Position numbers and translations under genes: made by a program
In this document: in pieces, positions 45,186-55,589 of the stretch
Position numbering within the stretch: the first letter of the stretch is position 1
Layout of the letters: each line of letters starts with the position of its first letter
The notes under the pieces: model-generated
The model's database searches: none
The model's input: only the letters and a program-made list of their open reading frames with translations
What the model was told of the DNA's origin: nothing
Source: Mermis nigrescens
Taxonomy: Eukaryota; Nematoda; Enoplea; Mermithida; Mermithidae
Assembly (NCBI GenBank): GCA_036768485.1
Contig: JAVLUZ010000341.1
Span: forward strand, 2,101,658-2,165,657
Direction: 5' to 3'
DNA length: 64,000 nt

Positions 45186-45803
45186 CACCCAGTAAGTCTG
45201 AAAAAATAGTAAACTAATGTACTATGCAATAAAATATGTACTAAATTGTCCGGCATTGTTCAGAGGGGAAAGCAAAAAGTGTAATTTATCATTTCATAGT
45301 CTGCTGCTGGATATAAATCAATTAATGGTACCTAATCATTTAATTTAACATACTCCAAAATCGTTACAAATAAAATAACTAATTTAAAAAAGGAAAATAA
45401 TGGATTTTCAGATTTTCTCTTTTATATTTTACATTTCATTAAACATTGTTCTTACAAAGGAAAACAGAAACCTTGGTGTGATCACTTATCATACTCACGT
45501 CACGATGCTCCTTAGTTTTTCATTACATATATGGGATAACCAAAGAACTTTTACTTCACATTAGGTTACATAAAATAAGCTCTCTAGGTTTTACTCATTT
45601 TGGGCTTTATTCTCTAATTTGATCGTATTCTATTTTTAATATTTATATTAAGTATACGAGTGAATAAGTTCTTATATTAAATTAAAATAGATTTTTATTT
45701 TTATTTAAATCTTCTCATATTTAAATAAAGTCAAATTTTAATTATTTTGATTATTGATTTATTTTTTTATATTTTTGACTAGCAAAGCAATCTTAAATTC
45801 CAG

Positions 45804-46049
45804 GTACGATACATAGCAAGAACTGTGCGGCACAGCACAAAAGCAAAGAATATGCTGCTATTGGCTCAAAAGAAAGAAAATCTGCCACAGCACACGATCC
45901 TCATCGACCAACCAACCAGATGGAGTAGCACTTACACAATGATCGAACGCTTTCATGAACAAAAGCAAGCAATAAAACGCGTTTGTTGCGAGATTGATAA
46001 ATTGAATGATCGCATGTTAACCAACAATGAATGGGAAATTTTGCCAACG
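45804..46049 (+). CDS. hAT transposase exon 2
   Basis: 82 codons between 'aaattccag' and a GTGAGC donor, phase 0 at both ends. It contains 'VRHSTKAKNML' and 'IDQPTRWSSTYTMIERF'; the RW-containing block is a hallmark of the hAT catalytic fold. No lesion. Confidence 0.8.
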
Positions 46050-47138
46050 GTGAGCGTGAGAATGTGATGACAATATGCTTTGTTAACATACGTGCAACCA
46101 ACAGTTCATAGTCGCGGGCCATTTTGAGGGGGTAAATGACCTCCAATTTTCGATAATAGATGGCAAAAAGGTACATAAAATGGCCTAAAAACGTTCTTTT
46201 TCACAAAAGCAGGAGGTTGACAAACAATTTTCTCACTTTAGGAAGATGATGGTCGACTTTGAGGAAGAGGGAGTCCGCCACCCCAAAAATAAATTTTTTT
46301 TACATTTTAAAATTAATTTTTAAAATAAATTCATCTTATTTTATTTCGAATGTAAAAACATCCTATTATGCGGGTATATTTACAAAAATTTTATTTCTAT
46401 AACTGCACTGATATCTGTTTTTTTCCCACAAGTATAAAACTCCAATAAGATGTGCATGCAGAAGCTGTCTTATGCAGAAAACGCATCGCTTGCGAACAGC
46501 TATGGAATCCAATTTATGCAAAATAGTGTATCTTATTTTCATGTCAGTTTGATAATGATACAAAACAGTACTTTAATCAATGTCAGATAATAAATATACA
46601 CACCCCGTATCCAGGATTCCGCCAAGGGGAACGGACCCAAAATAAATTGGTCTATATCTCGGAAAATTAGCAGGAATAGCTTGCGAAAACCGCATTTTTT
46701 GACATTTATTAACGTGCTCTATCCATTAAGACAATAAAATTCGGAATTTTCGAGAAAAAAATTCTTTTCTGTTTTTCGGTTGCGCCTGAGGCAAAATGAT
46801 AGAAAATGATTGAGATACGGTGCAAAGCGCCAAAATTTTGATGATTTCATGACTTTGCCATGCAATTTTTCCATCTCACGTCATTCCACGCTCCAAAATT
46901 TTTATTCTGACCAAGTGGGGGGGGGGCCGCCGTCCCCTAAATGGTAATCTGTATATACATACATATATACCTTTATAATGCTAGAAAATCAGAACACCTT
47001 AATTGTGATTATTTTTTCAATTTTTGTGACTGTTGATGGTTTCATTATGAAAACAAAAAATGATAATGCAGCAACTCTTGAGAAACACGTTCTATGCAAA
47101 TCTAATAAATCTTAGCATATAGTTTCTTAATCTTTCAG

Positions 47139-47227
47139 CTTACGGCGCTATTGAAAATTCTTGCACACACGGTTAAACTGCATGAAAAGGAAGGATCGTG
47201 CATCTCCGAAGAATTGATTGAAGCAAA
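47139..47227 (+). CDS. hAT transposase exon 3
   Basis: About 30 codons after the acceptor 'atctttcag', ending at 'GCAAA' before GTATAT. It reads 'LTALLKILAHTVKLHEKEGS'. It leaves two bases for the next exon. Confidence 0.65.
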
Positions 47228-47579
47228 GTATATATAATTCTTTATCTCAATAATTAATGATCAATTAGTAATTTTATCAGTCGATGTGATCTACGCACGT
47301 CATGGAAGCAGTTTAATAATTAAAGAAAAAAGACAAGAAATGCCATTAAGTTCAGAATATCATCTATAGTTATTTATTATGTATGTGTATGGTTAGTTAA
47401 TTTTTGTGAGGAGGAGACATATTAACTGAGTTGGAAGAATTTAAAAGACTTTGAAAGTTATTCAGATTTTCATGTGTTAAAGCAAAAAGAAAAATGTATG
47501 TAAACAAAGTTAAAAAATCCAGAAATCACATTAATTTCTACAATTTGTTAAGCAGTTGCGCTTACACATGTTTGTGGGG

Positions 47580-47805
47580 CATACACACGCATAGGAGGGG
47601 GTGAGAGGGGATGTATAACCCCCTCTGAAGGAGTCAAAATTTAAGGACTATCAAGCAATTTAGGCCCAAAATGGTATATTTTCAGGAAATTTTAACAGCA
47701 TATCTCAAAACTGCAGGTTGCTACATCAAAAATTTCAGATTTCACCCCTGATAACAGATTCTGGATTTTAACCCTCTCAGGCTACCCTGACCATGCACAT
47801 CTATG
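47580..47805. repeat. Dispersed repeat, family D
   Basis: Contains 'cataggagggggtgagaggg', 'ataaccccctctgaagg' and 'caagcaatttaggcccaaaa'. Similar blocks occur near 50735, 51800, 62680 and 63290. Confidence 0.6.
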
Positions 47806-48110
47806 ATGTGTGGGTCTGACTGGACCCCTCAGGATCCAGGTGACTTACCAAAATCGATATTTTTGCCAGACCCCCAGAACGGCTATTTTTGACATTTTTC
47901 GTCATTGGACAACACCTAAACCCCAGAATTTCTTTGCTGCCCATGTATGGTTGCGCTGAGTTAATACCACACATGCGTGGAAGTCTTGGGGTCAGGCTGG
48001 ACCCGCAAGAAACTGGTGGACCACCAAAAAGTGAAAATGTTTCCAATTACATGCATATGTGTAGATTAAACCGCAGGCTCGATTATCTCATCTACTTAAA
48101 TTTCTTTCAG

Positions 48111-48290
48111 ATGTCTGCTATTTAACCTCGTAAAAGGGAATTTTCCCCAACTTGGCACGCTCTTGGAGCAGATTTTGACAAAAATCGATCAATACTTTTA
48201 CGGTGGCGATAATAGGAATCACTTCGGATCCATTGAAGAAAACGAACTGTTCACTATTGCAACACTTCTTGATCCACGATTTAAAAAAAG
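48111..48290 (+). CDS. hAT transposase exon 4
   Basis: Follows 'tttctttcag' and ends at 'AAAAAAAG' before GTATGC. With one base completing the codon from exon 3 it reads 'CLLFNLVKGNFPQLGTLLEQI' and ends 'IATLLDPRFKK', a very conserved hAT block. To stay in frame with exon 5 the A-run needs one more base, so a one-base loss in this homopolymer (48282-48289), or an assembly error, is indicated. Confidence 0.75.
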
Positions 48291-48585
48291 GTATGCGTAA
48301 AAAAAGAAAAGATTAATTAGAAACGGGCTTTTATAATGTGGTTCAGAAAGTCCCCATTCACTAGACTTCAGACTGCTCATTGACTGATCAGTTTCTGCAA
48401 GGGTGATGCTGGGCTAATACTTTATACTAATTCAGCATAACATTCCGAAATGCGGGTTTGTTTCATCATCATTATTAGACTGATTACAGTTGTAAGTTTC
48501 AAATGATCCATTTTTCTTGTAATAATTCTTAAATCTCAAAAAATAATTTGACCGTTTATGCATATACATAGCTAATGATTATAAG

Positions 48586-50083
48586 TAGGGATGCACCGGA
48601 ACCAGGCCACGGCCCCGGCGCCCAGGCCCCGGCCCTGGCCCCGGCGCCCAGGCCCCGGCGCCGGGGCCCAGGCCCCGGCCCTGGCCGGGGCCAGGCCGGC
48701 AGCCCGGCCGGGGCCAAAATACGCAAATTTCAGCCTATTATTAAGAATTATCTCAACTTTTTTTGTTCGGATTTTGGCGATATTTTGAGGGTAAATCGTG
48801 CATAATCGCCTGTGCATATCATTCATGTATAACAAAACATTTGTCACAAATTTTATTTCAGAAATTTCGCTTATTCACGTTTATAGATGCAATAATTTAA
48901 TAGTCAAAACCGATAATCTTCAAGTTTTTCGCCAAATACACTAGCGTTTCTAATCGCTCAGGCAGCAAACGAGAACGGGAATCCGAGCAAATATTGCCGC
49001 TTGTACTGAACAAGCGTTCACTCGGGGTACTCGTGGGCGGGGGGCTTAGATATTTCCTTGCCAGTGATGCCAGGGCCGGGTAAGTTTCCATTTTTGTTCG
49101 CCAAAAGTCCAGTGGATCCGTTTCTGTTCCGACCTTCTCTTCTGCATGGGAAAAAGCATATGTTTAACATTTTGTGACATTCCTGTGGGTATGTTTGCCG
49201 GATGAACAGGCGCGTAGCTCTGGGAGGGAATGGGGTCCGGCTGGACCACCCAAAATGCAGATCCTTGCCTCCTCAACTTATGACTTTGTCACATGAATTG
49301 CATTTCACCTTCGATAAATCCGCTTCAGTAATATTTGAAGTAATCCCAAATCACAGCCGAAATTCCTTGCGTCATGGCTAATTAATCAAATGCGTATAAT
49401 TGTTTAAAGTTAAAATAGACGTTTCTGTAAAATAAAAAATCATTGAGTGAGAAATTACGCCTGATAACATGACTTTGAGCTAACACAAAACATGTTAAAT
49501 ACCACGATGATTGAATATTGATGTTAATTTGGCCTGTTGAAGAAAATTTCAAACAAATGGCTAGATTGTAAGGACTTATTAGTAAAAATGCGTGCAAGTC
49601 TAAAATCGTTTCATGTAATCTGATGCCGTTTAAGCGAAATAATAGTATGCTACAAGGCGTAACACTTATAAGAACACACAATAAAATGAAAACGACACTA
49701 CACATTAACATAATAAATTATGCACGCGAAATTTCTATCCTTGTTTGAGCTATTTTTAATTTGTCTGATCTAAAACATGAGCAATTCGGCTGGTAATGAT
49801 GCAAGTTACATGAATTGGGCCAAATTTTTTAAATGGCAGGAAAAAAATTTGGCCTATATAAGCTATGATGATTAATTGAACTCGGAAATACATGTGGAAC
49901 GGATGCCATGTACTTGCCCAGACGCTGTTTTGCATAAGTAACATTTTGCCTAATACATATTTATACATGGTATATCTGGAATATAGCAAAAATAGTTGGC
50001 CCCGGTTGGTCCCAGTCTCTGGTACCGGCCCCGGCGCCGGGGGCCGGGGCCCCGGTCAAAAAGGCGGCCCCGGTGCATCCCTA
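48586..50083 (-). mobile_element. Second hAT element nested in an intron, perfect duplication
   Basis: Inverted ends TAGGGATGCACCGG, followed on both sides by 'ccccggcgcc' tracts. It is flanked by an exact 8-bp duplication attataag (48578-48585 and 50084-50091). It is only 1.5 kb long and carries just the last transposase exon on the minus strand, so it is a deletion derivative needing a helper transposase. The clean duplication shows that it is one of the youngest insertions in the window. Confidence 0.9.
48897..49142 (-). pseudogene. Last exon of the nested hAT transposase
   Basis: Minus-strand exon beginning after the acceptor 'cccatgcag' at 49143. It contains 'DFWRTKMETYPALASLARKYL' in one frame and then 'STPSERLFSTSG' and 'LPERLETLVYLAKNLK', the complete hAT dimerisation domain. 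The stop is at 48897-48899. All upstream exons are missing from the element. Its sequence is clearly distinct from the host hAT exon at 52049-52357, so the two transposons are different families. Confidence 0.75.
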
Positions 50084-50206
50084 ATTATAAGGTATTTGTA
50101 TAATGTAGTTTCTGTTGTAAGTTGATGGTTGTATTTGTTATTTTTTAAATTAGTGAGCTAATTAGTATAGTACAATTCGCTGAAATGATAAATGTATGTT
50201 TTCCAG

Positions 50207-50350
50207 GCCTTTCGAAAGTCCAGCTCTTCTGATCAGGCAGAAAATACGCTGGTTCAACTCATTAAGGAGCAAATCTTGTTGCGGAGGAAGGAAACAGAAT
50301 CCGCTGCCAGTCGGAGCAGTAGTAACCCATCAAGAGGAAAATCTGTTATT
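50207..50350 (+). CDS. hAT transposase exon 5
   Basis: Follows 'gttttccag'. In the frame GCC-TTT-CGA it reads 'AFRKSSSSDQAENTLVQLIKEQ' and a serine-rich tail, as expected after the DPRFKK block. The 3' boundary is uncertain; a stop follows at 50357-50359 if no splicing occurs, and the candidate donors (for example 'tctgttatt') are weak. Confidence 0.6.
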
Positions 50351-50727
50351 GCAGAGTAATTGTAATTCAAATTATTAAGTAGTAGTGAGTAGTAGGTGAG
50401 TTAGCATAGCTTAAATTAAGATATATATTTTGTGGATGGATATTAGCCTAAATGAAATTGATAAATAATAGTTTTTATTTTTGAGAATTGGATTGTTTCA
50501 TACACATATACTTCACTGAACAGTATAACACCAAACTTTATTGAAAGAAAAGCCATCTACTAGCTTTATTTATCAAAAAAAATAAAATAATATTAATATT
50601 GAAAAATTATACCAAAAAATATAATACTATAAAATAACAAATTTTTTATTATTTTATACGTACATAATGTACATATTATAATCGCGTGTCTGTTTTCTTT
50701 ATCTCGCATTATACATAGGTACCATAT

Positions 50728-50955
50728 ATGCACACACTTAGGGAGGGGTGAGATAGGGTATTACCTCCGCTAAAGGTGTCAATATTTAGGTACTGTCAAG
50801 CAATTTAGACCCGAAATAGTATATTTTCAAGCGATTTTATTATAATATACTTCAAAACGCAGACAACTACAGCAAAATTTTAGGATTGTACCCTCCCTGA
50901 TGACATATTCTGGGTTTTAACCGTCCCAGGCGTGCGCATCCATGATAGTTAGGTG
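50728..50955. repeat. Dispersed repeat, family D
   Basis: Contains 'cacttagggaggggtgagatag', 'caagcaatttagacccgaaa' and 'gtgcgcatccatgata', as in the copy at 47580. Confidence 0.6.
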
Positions 50956-51049
50956 CAAATGAATTGCAGGTCATTAAATGATTAAAGCATGCATTTTAGA
51001 TTTGTTTAATTATAGATATATTATAAAATATATTACATTATATTATAGA

Positions 51050-51253
51050 GCCATTCAACCATTTTTTAGACACTATGCTGCTATGCTAGAAAGTTCATCA
51101 GGCGAAGATGTGTTCGATGAGATAGACCCATTATCTGCGCAACAGAGAGCAAAAGCAATAGTGGCTGACTATATGGCAGACCAGCGCATCACTGTTGAAG
51201 AATCGCCTTTGACTTACTGGAAAATCAACAGTCATAAATATCCAGAACTAGCA
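51050..51253 (+). CDS. hAT transposase exon 6
   Basis: The frame reads 'FFRHYAAMLESSSGEDVFDE', then 'DYMADQRITVEESPLTYWKI' and 'HKYPELA'. The 'PLTYWK' and 'YPELA' blocks always precede the dimerisation domain in hAT proteins. The 5' edge is uncertain by about 20 bp. The donor GTAGTAAG follows 51253. Confidence 0.75.
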
Positions 51254-51261
51254 GTAGTAAG

Positions 51262-51419
51262 CATACACGGGCACTGGGCAGCAAAAGATATTCTGGGGGT
51301 CCGGATGGAGTCAAAGAGCAAAAAAGTGGCAAAAATAGCGATTCTGTGAGGTCTAGCAACAAATATCCATTTTGGGAGTGTCCGCTGCATTCTGGGGGTC
51401 CAGCATACATCCATGTGTG
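51262..51419 (+). mobile_element. MITE at a splice donor, duplicated target
   Basis: CATACACGGGC to 'catccatgtgtg'. The flanks are gtagtaag (51254-51261) and gtagtaat (51420-51427). The target site is the exon 6 splice donor itself, so the donor is now present on both sides of the insertion. Confidence 0.75.
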
Positions 51420-51794
51420 GTAGTAATTAACCTGCTTCCTGAGGTCATTAGAAACATTCAAAATACGTCAGATCAAATGCATGACTTTATCTAAATAACA
51501 TTATATAATAAAAATAAATAATAATTATCTAAATAACATTATATAGGTACATTGTACATTATGTTTCTATAATTGCACTGGTTCAACAAATCCTAATATG
51601 ATTACTAAGAAAAATAATTTATGCAAATTGTATTGTAATGCTGAAGGATTAATATAAAGAACGAAACTTAAGAAAAATAGAAGTAATAAAATAATGAAAA
51701 TGTTTTACTAATTATAAGAAAAATCGAACTAGCAAAAAATATATAACAAATCGAATGTTTAGAACTTTCTGATCATGTGTTCCTGTTTTGCTGT

Positions 51795-52002
51795 TCACCT
51801 TACACGCACATAGGGAGGGACAAGGGAGAGGTATAACCCCCTACAGGGACCAAAATTTAAGTATTGCCGTGCAATTTATGCCTAAAATAGTGAATTTTGA
51901 AACGATTTTGACGTAAAATCCCAGATAAAAGCTACTTACTGTGGCGAAAAAACCTAGATTTCTTCACCCTCCCTGACTGCCCTGGCCATATGCATCTCAC
52001 GT
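51795..52002. repeat. Dispersed repeat, family D
   Basis: 'cgcacatagggagggacaaggg', 'gcaatttatgcctaaaatagtg' and 'ggccatatgcatctcac' mark it. Confidence 0.6.
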
Positions 52003-52048
52003 TTGCTGTTCATGTGATGCTTTCTACGCGAGTTCATCTTTATTATAG

Positions 52049-52357
52049 CTCGCCAAAGAATACCTCAGCCCGCCTATTAGTTCCGTGTCCAGTGAACGCG
52101 AATTCAAGTCAGCTCGTGATTTAGCTAATGGTTCAAGAATTCGATTGAAGCCAGAAAATCTTCAAAAGCTCTTATTTCTAGAACATAATTTGCGAGCAAT
52201 TGGATTCGATACATGGAAGCTCCCAAGCACTTTGGCTGATGAGCATGTAGAATGCGGCGCAAGCAGCAGCAGTAGTGAAGATTCAAACGATATCGAGTGT
52301 GCTAATAGCAGCGACATAGAATTTGTCAATGATTCAGACCATGAAACACTGGACTAA
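52049..52357 (+). CDS. hAT transposase exon 7 (dimerisation domain)
   Basis: Follows 'tttattatag' and reads 'LAKEYLSPPISSVSSEREF', then 'NLQKLLFLEHNLRAIGF', the hAT C-terminal dimerisation domain. A long serine- and aspartate-rich acidic tail follows, to TAA at 52355-52357. Exon 6 joins in phase 0 ('YPELA' to 'LAKEYL'). Confidence 0.8.
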   Translation, partial: LAKEYLSPPISSVSSEREFKSARDLANGSRIRLKPENLQKLLFLEHNLRAIGFDTWKLPSTLADEHVECGASSSSSEDSNDIECANSSDIEFVNDSDHETLD

Positions 52358-52639
52358 ATCTGTTTCTTGTGACATAAATAGTAATAAAACTTGATTTGAA
52401 AAGGCGCCCCTAACTTTGCATTTGCCATTTACTACTGAATGGAGCAGTCGCTCATTATTACTCTTATGCCCACCCCAAGTATGTGTCTGTTATGCAATAA
52501 TATTTTCCCAGTCTGACTCCTGCCCTGGCACAGCCCCGGCCCCGGCCGGGGATTTTTTTTCAGCCCCGGTACCACCCGGGCCCCGGCCAAAAAAGTCACC
52601 CTGGTCGATCACTAGTCCTAACCAGCGTTTTTGAAGTTT

Positions 52640-53517
52640 ATAATTATAACCGTCAGTAATAAATGGGCATGGAGCTTTAATCTGAGTGGGTTCCCATAAT
52701 AGGGTGCCATCCTCTAGATTACACCATCCCGCTTCAGGATTACAAGCAGTCAGATCTCCCAAATTAGAGCTCATATGTAAGCCATCATATGTAGCTATTT
52801 GACCCTTTTGAATTATGGCGTTATCAACACTATTACAAATATCTTTGCAACTATATTGATATTTGACATTTAAAGTTTGATTACTCCGCCAAATATTAGG
52901 TTTTACTTGATGTAAAGTTAAACCACGAAACCAATTTGTGCTTATCATCCTTAAGCATCTATGTTGGCTAATTTTATAAGGTTCCTGGGATTCTCGCACA
53001 ATTCCTCGGAACCCAAAAATCCTGTATTTGTGCATATAGTGTGTGAAAAAGCGGTGCATTTAAAAGCAGGAATTAAAAGAGCATCTAAATTAGGTGTCCA
53101 TAAATTTGCAGTAAACGTTTTCACAACATTTTCTGATGAAGGTAGCTTACAATTCAATTTTGATGGTAAAGAAAAGTGAATTCCAGTAGTATGTGGTTCG
53201 CACAGTTGATAAGCTTGAATATTTATGTTAGGCAAAGCAAAATAACAAAGCATGATAGTGATTAATATGAAAGTAATAATGATATTAAGCATTATTTCTG
53301 GAATTCTGACTGAAAAATAATTATGCTCGTAATTTATTCGTAAATTTCGTCCATGATTTCCTCTATTTTCTGGAAATTGATTTATGATCAATGGAGTTTC
53401 ATGCAAATTATCAACTTTTTCCAATTTTAATATATTTTCATTTGATATGCACGGATATTTTGATTTTTCGATGCTTTCAATAGCACAAATGATATCATGC
53501 ATTACAAGGTTACCCAT
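52640..53517 (-). pseudogene. Env-like glycoprotein, N-terminal half, cut by the hAT
   Basis: From the ATG at 53517 an unusual 75-residue hydrophilic head precedes a transmembrane/signal-anchor segment ('IIITFILITIMLCYFALP'). The ectodomain follows with 'QLCEPHTTGIHFSLPSKLNC' and 'LIPAFKCT', and, after a frameshift near 52960, 'SQHRCLRMISTNWF', 'YSCKDICNSVDNAI', 'SNLGDLTACN' and 'LLWEPTQIKAPCPF'. The cysteine and LWEP pattern is that of an env-like family in invertebrate gypsy/BEL-type retroelements. The readable part stops close to the right end of the large hAT. The ATG directly follows the gag stop and is in the same frame. Confidence 0.55.
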
Positions 53518-54642
53518 TTAAGCAGCAGCGCTGATCTTGGACTGCTCTGGATCCAGGGCCGGGTCGGAACCTTCCTGAATGGCGTATGTCTGGGCTTGAC
53601 CCTGACCATTCATAGGGTAGTTTCTGCCTCGTTGACCAGACATCAAGCGGTTTCCACCTTGGCGATTCGATGGTGGAGGGCAATGTTCCAATGAAGCTGA
53701 TGGCCACTCCCCTCTCCTAGATTCCAGGGTCCGTTCGGGCATGGGTCAATTTGATCTGTTCGGAGTTCGGGGAAAATTACGGCTTATGTGACCAAATTGT
53801 CCGCAGTTATAGCATTGTATTTGTTGCAGTTGCTGTGGCCATGGCAGCATTGTTGGTGGTTTGGATGGAAAACGTTTGCGGAAATTTTTGTTTGACTGCC
53901 GGTGGTAAACAAGCAATGATTTGCAACTGGCTTCCTGCTGCTTATTCATGGCATACAAGCTATTGGACGGCTGCCACTCGGCCTCCAGGCGCAACTGTGT
54001 TTCAGCTTGCCGCACCAGCATTTTGGCTTCCTGAAATGTTGTCGGTTTTCTATCTGAAACGAATCTACAGAAATCGGATTTAGCCCGTCCACGAAGAATC
54101 TTCGTGTAATGGCGTCCAATGTGGCTGCACCTACATTGGGATATGCTTGGATCGCAAGCTGTTGAAGATCCAAAGCATATTTAGTAACCAACTCCCCGGG
54201 GCCCCTGACGCCTTGAATGTAATTGCAAGGCTTTGAGCTCCATGTTTTCCTGGGACACAAAGCGCTGCCTTAGGCCTTCAACTAAATCATCATAAGTCAT
54301 TTCCGTGCGTTCTGCGTCCGGAATTGACTCATATGCAATTTCTGCAAAGTCTCGCAGATAGGTCGGCAACAACAACCTTTTCTTGGCGTCATTCCACCCA
54401 TTAGCTAATGCTATTCTGCCAAATCGATCCGTCCATGTATCAAAATTTTCATCTGATTTATCATGGTAGTATTCACCGATAGAAACTTGGTTTCCCGTCC
54501 CTACAGGGGCAGGTGCCATTTCAACGGGAGGTTGTAAGTTATCAATCTGTTGTTGTTGCCAATGAGTTTGTGTAGTTAATCTTTCTACTTCAGTTCTCAA
54601 CCTTTCTAAAGCATTTCCGCGAGAAATGTTACTCATTTTCAC
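53518..54642 (-). pseudogene. Retrotransposon gag
   Basis: The minus-strand frame opens 'MKMSNISRGNALERLRTEVERL', a coiled-coil-like start, then 'YYHDKSDENFDTWTDRFGRIALANGW' in pieces. The capsid-like domain follows with 'LLLPTYLRDFAEIAYESIP' and 'LVEGLRQRFVSQEN', and (one frame change between about 54190 and 54020) 'LVTKYALDLQQLAIQAYPN'. A CCHC knuckle 'CYNCGQFGHISRNF' lacks its last cysteine. A TGA at 53746-53748 and a short glycine- and proline-rich tail precede the TAA at 53518-53520. This order is normal for Ty3/gypsy-type Gag. No protease or reverse transcriptase follows; the env-like gene begins at once. Confidence 0.7.
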
Positions 54643-55001
54643 AAAAATTAGTCATGGAAAATGAATATTCGTAAATTTTGAATTCCAAAAGTCACTTTCA
54701 GAAGTCCAAATTTGATTAAAATCAAATTAATAAAGTAATCCTGAAGAAAACACGCATATATTAATTAACTGTTACTGCATTAGATCAAACACTTGGGTCA
54801 AAGATTCGAAAAATATAGGTAAAAACAATAAGTAATGATGACTGATAGAGATGTAGGTTGCAGAGCAAGTACCCATTAAAAAAACAAATACAATAAAAGT
54901 ACAAAGTTTTATTAAGGGCTAATATGAGGAAAAGTGTATAGTGAGCGAATAAATAAGGATAAACAGAGGTTTAGATTAAATAAATTGGATTAATTGTCCA
55001 A

Positions 55002-55580
55002 TTAAGTGAGAATTGTGCCAAATATTAGTCCGTTAAAATCACGAGCCGGGTCATAGGGCCGCGCCTGGCCCTCATTTGATGTATAAGCGCCATTCCCATT
55101 GTTGGCGCGCTCATTTCCGTCGTTGGTGCCTGGCGACCATCCTTGGATTTGGTTCTGTATCGGCCGACCACGTCCAACGCCGCCTGAATTGCCTAAACGG
55201 CAACTCGTCAGCATTTCTTGAGTTTCGGGGCCGCCCTCAGACCATACGGCCCAGAAAAACAATGCGTCGAGGTCGCAAACCTTGAGAAGGCAAGTAGCCG
55301 CCAACTCGTTTGGAATGACCTCTTCCGACAGTAGGTACCAAATGTACCATCTGAAATAGGCGATCGGCCCATCCTCGTTGCCTATGGCTAGGTCAAATGT
55401 GCCGGTTAAATCCCATGCGCCTGTTGTCATTTTGCGGAAAACATCCCCAACGAGACGTATTGCCTTGTCTTCGTCTATGCAAAAATGAAGAGGGGCCAGA
55501 ATGGCCCAAAATTGTATTACGTAGGTCATCAGGGAGTCTAAGGCGCGCTGTTTGACCCCTCTGGTGACGACTCGACCTTT
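55002..55580 (-). CDS. ORF between LTR and gag, unknown
   Basis: The frame starts after an acceptor-like 'tttcctaaag' at about 55583, or at the ATG at 55529. It reads 'RALDSLMTYVIQFWAILAPL', 'AWDLTGTFDLAIGNEDGPIAY', 'FRWYIWYLLSEEVIPNELAA', then a glycine- and asparagine-rich tail. It is open for about 190 codons, with more balanced base use than its neighbours. I do not recognise the protein. Its place between a primer-binding-like site (57216-57199) and gag makes it either a leader-region gene of the retroelement or an unrelated host exon. Confidence 0.4.
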   Translation of the reverse strand, partial: KGRVVTRGVKQRALDSLMTYVIQFWAILAPLHFCIDEDKAIRLVGDVFRKMTTGAWDLTGTFDLAIGNEDGPIAYFRWYIWYLLSEEVIPNELAATCLLKVCDLDALFFWAVWSEGGPETQEMLTSCRLGNSGGVGRGRPIQNQIQGWSPGTNDGNERANNGNGAYTSNEGQARPYDPARDFNGLIFGTILT

Positions 55581-55589
55581 AGGAAAAAG

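Larger units (their letters stand above)
42659..52614 (+). mobile_element. hAT transposon, about 10 kb, with multi-exon transposase
   Basis: Inverted ends: left TAGTGATTGACCGGGGCC, right (minus strand) TAGTGATCGACCAGGG. Both are followed by CCGG-rich tracts. The flanking 8-mers gtgttcac and gtcctaac agree at 5 of 8 bases, fitting an old insertion. It contains a BED-finger hAT transposase spread over about seven exons in the plus direction. Its introns hold a second hAT (48586-50083), MITEs and other repeats, which explains its unusual size. Confidence 0.8.

Noticed and set aside
48572..48847. Gly/Pro/Ala-rich open frames on both strands
   Set aside because: These translate the CCGG-rich end of the nested hAT element.
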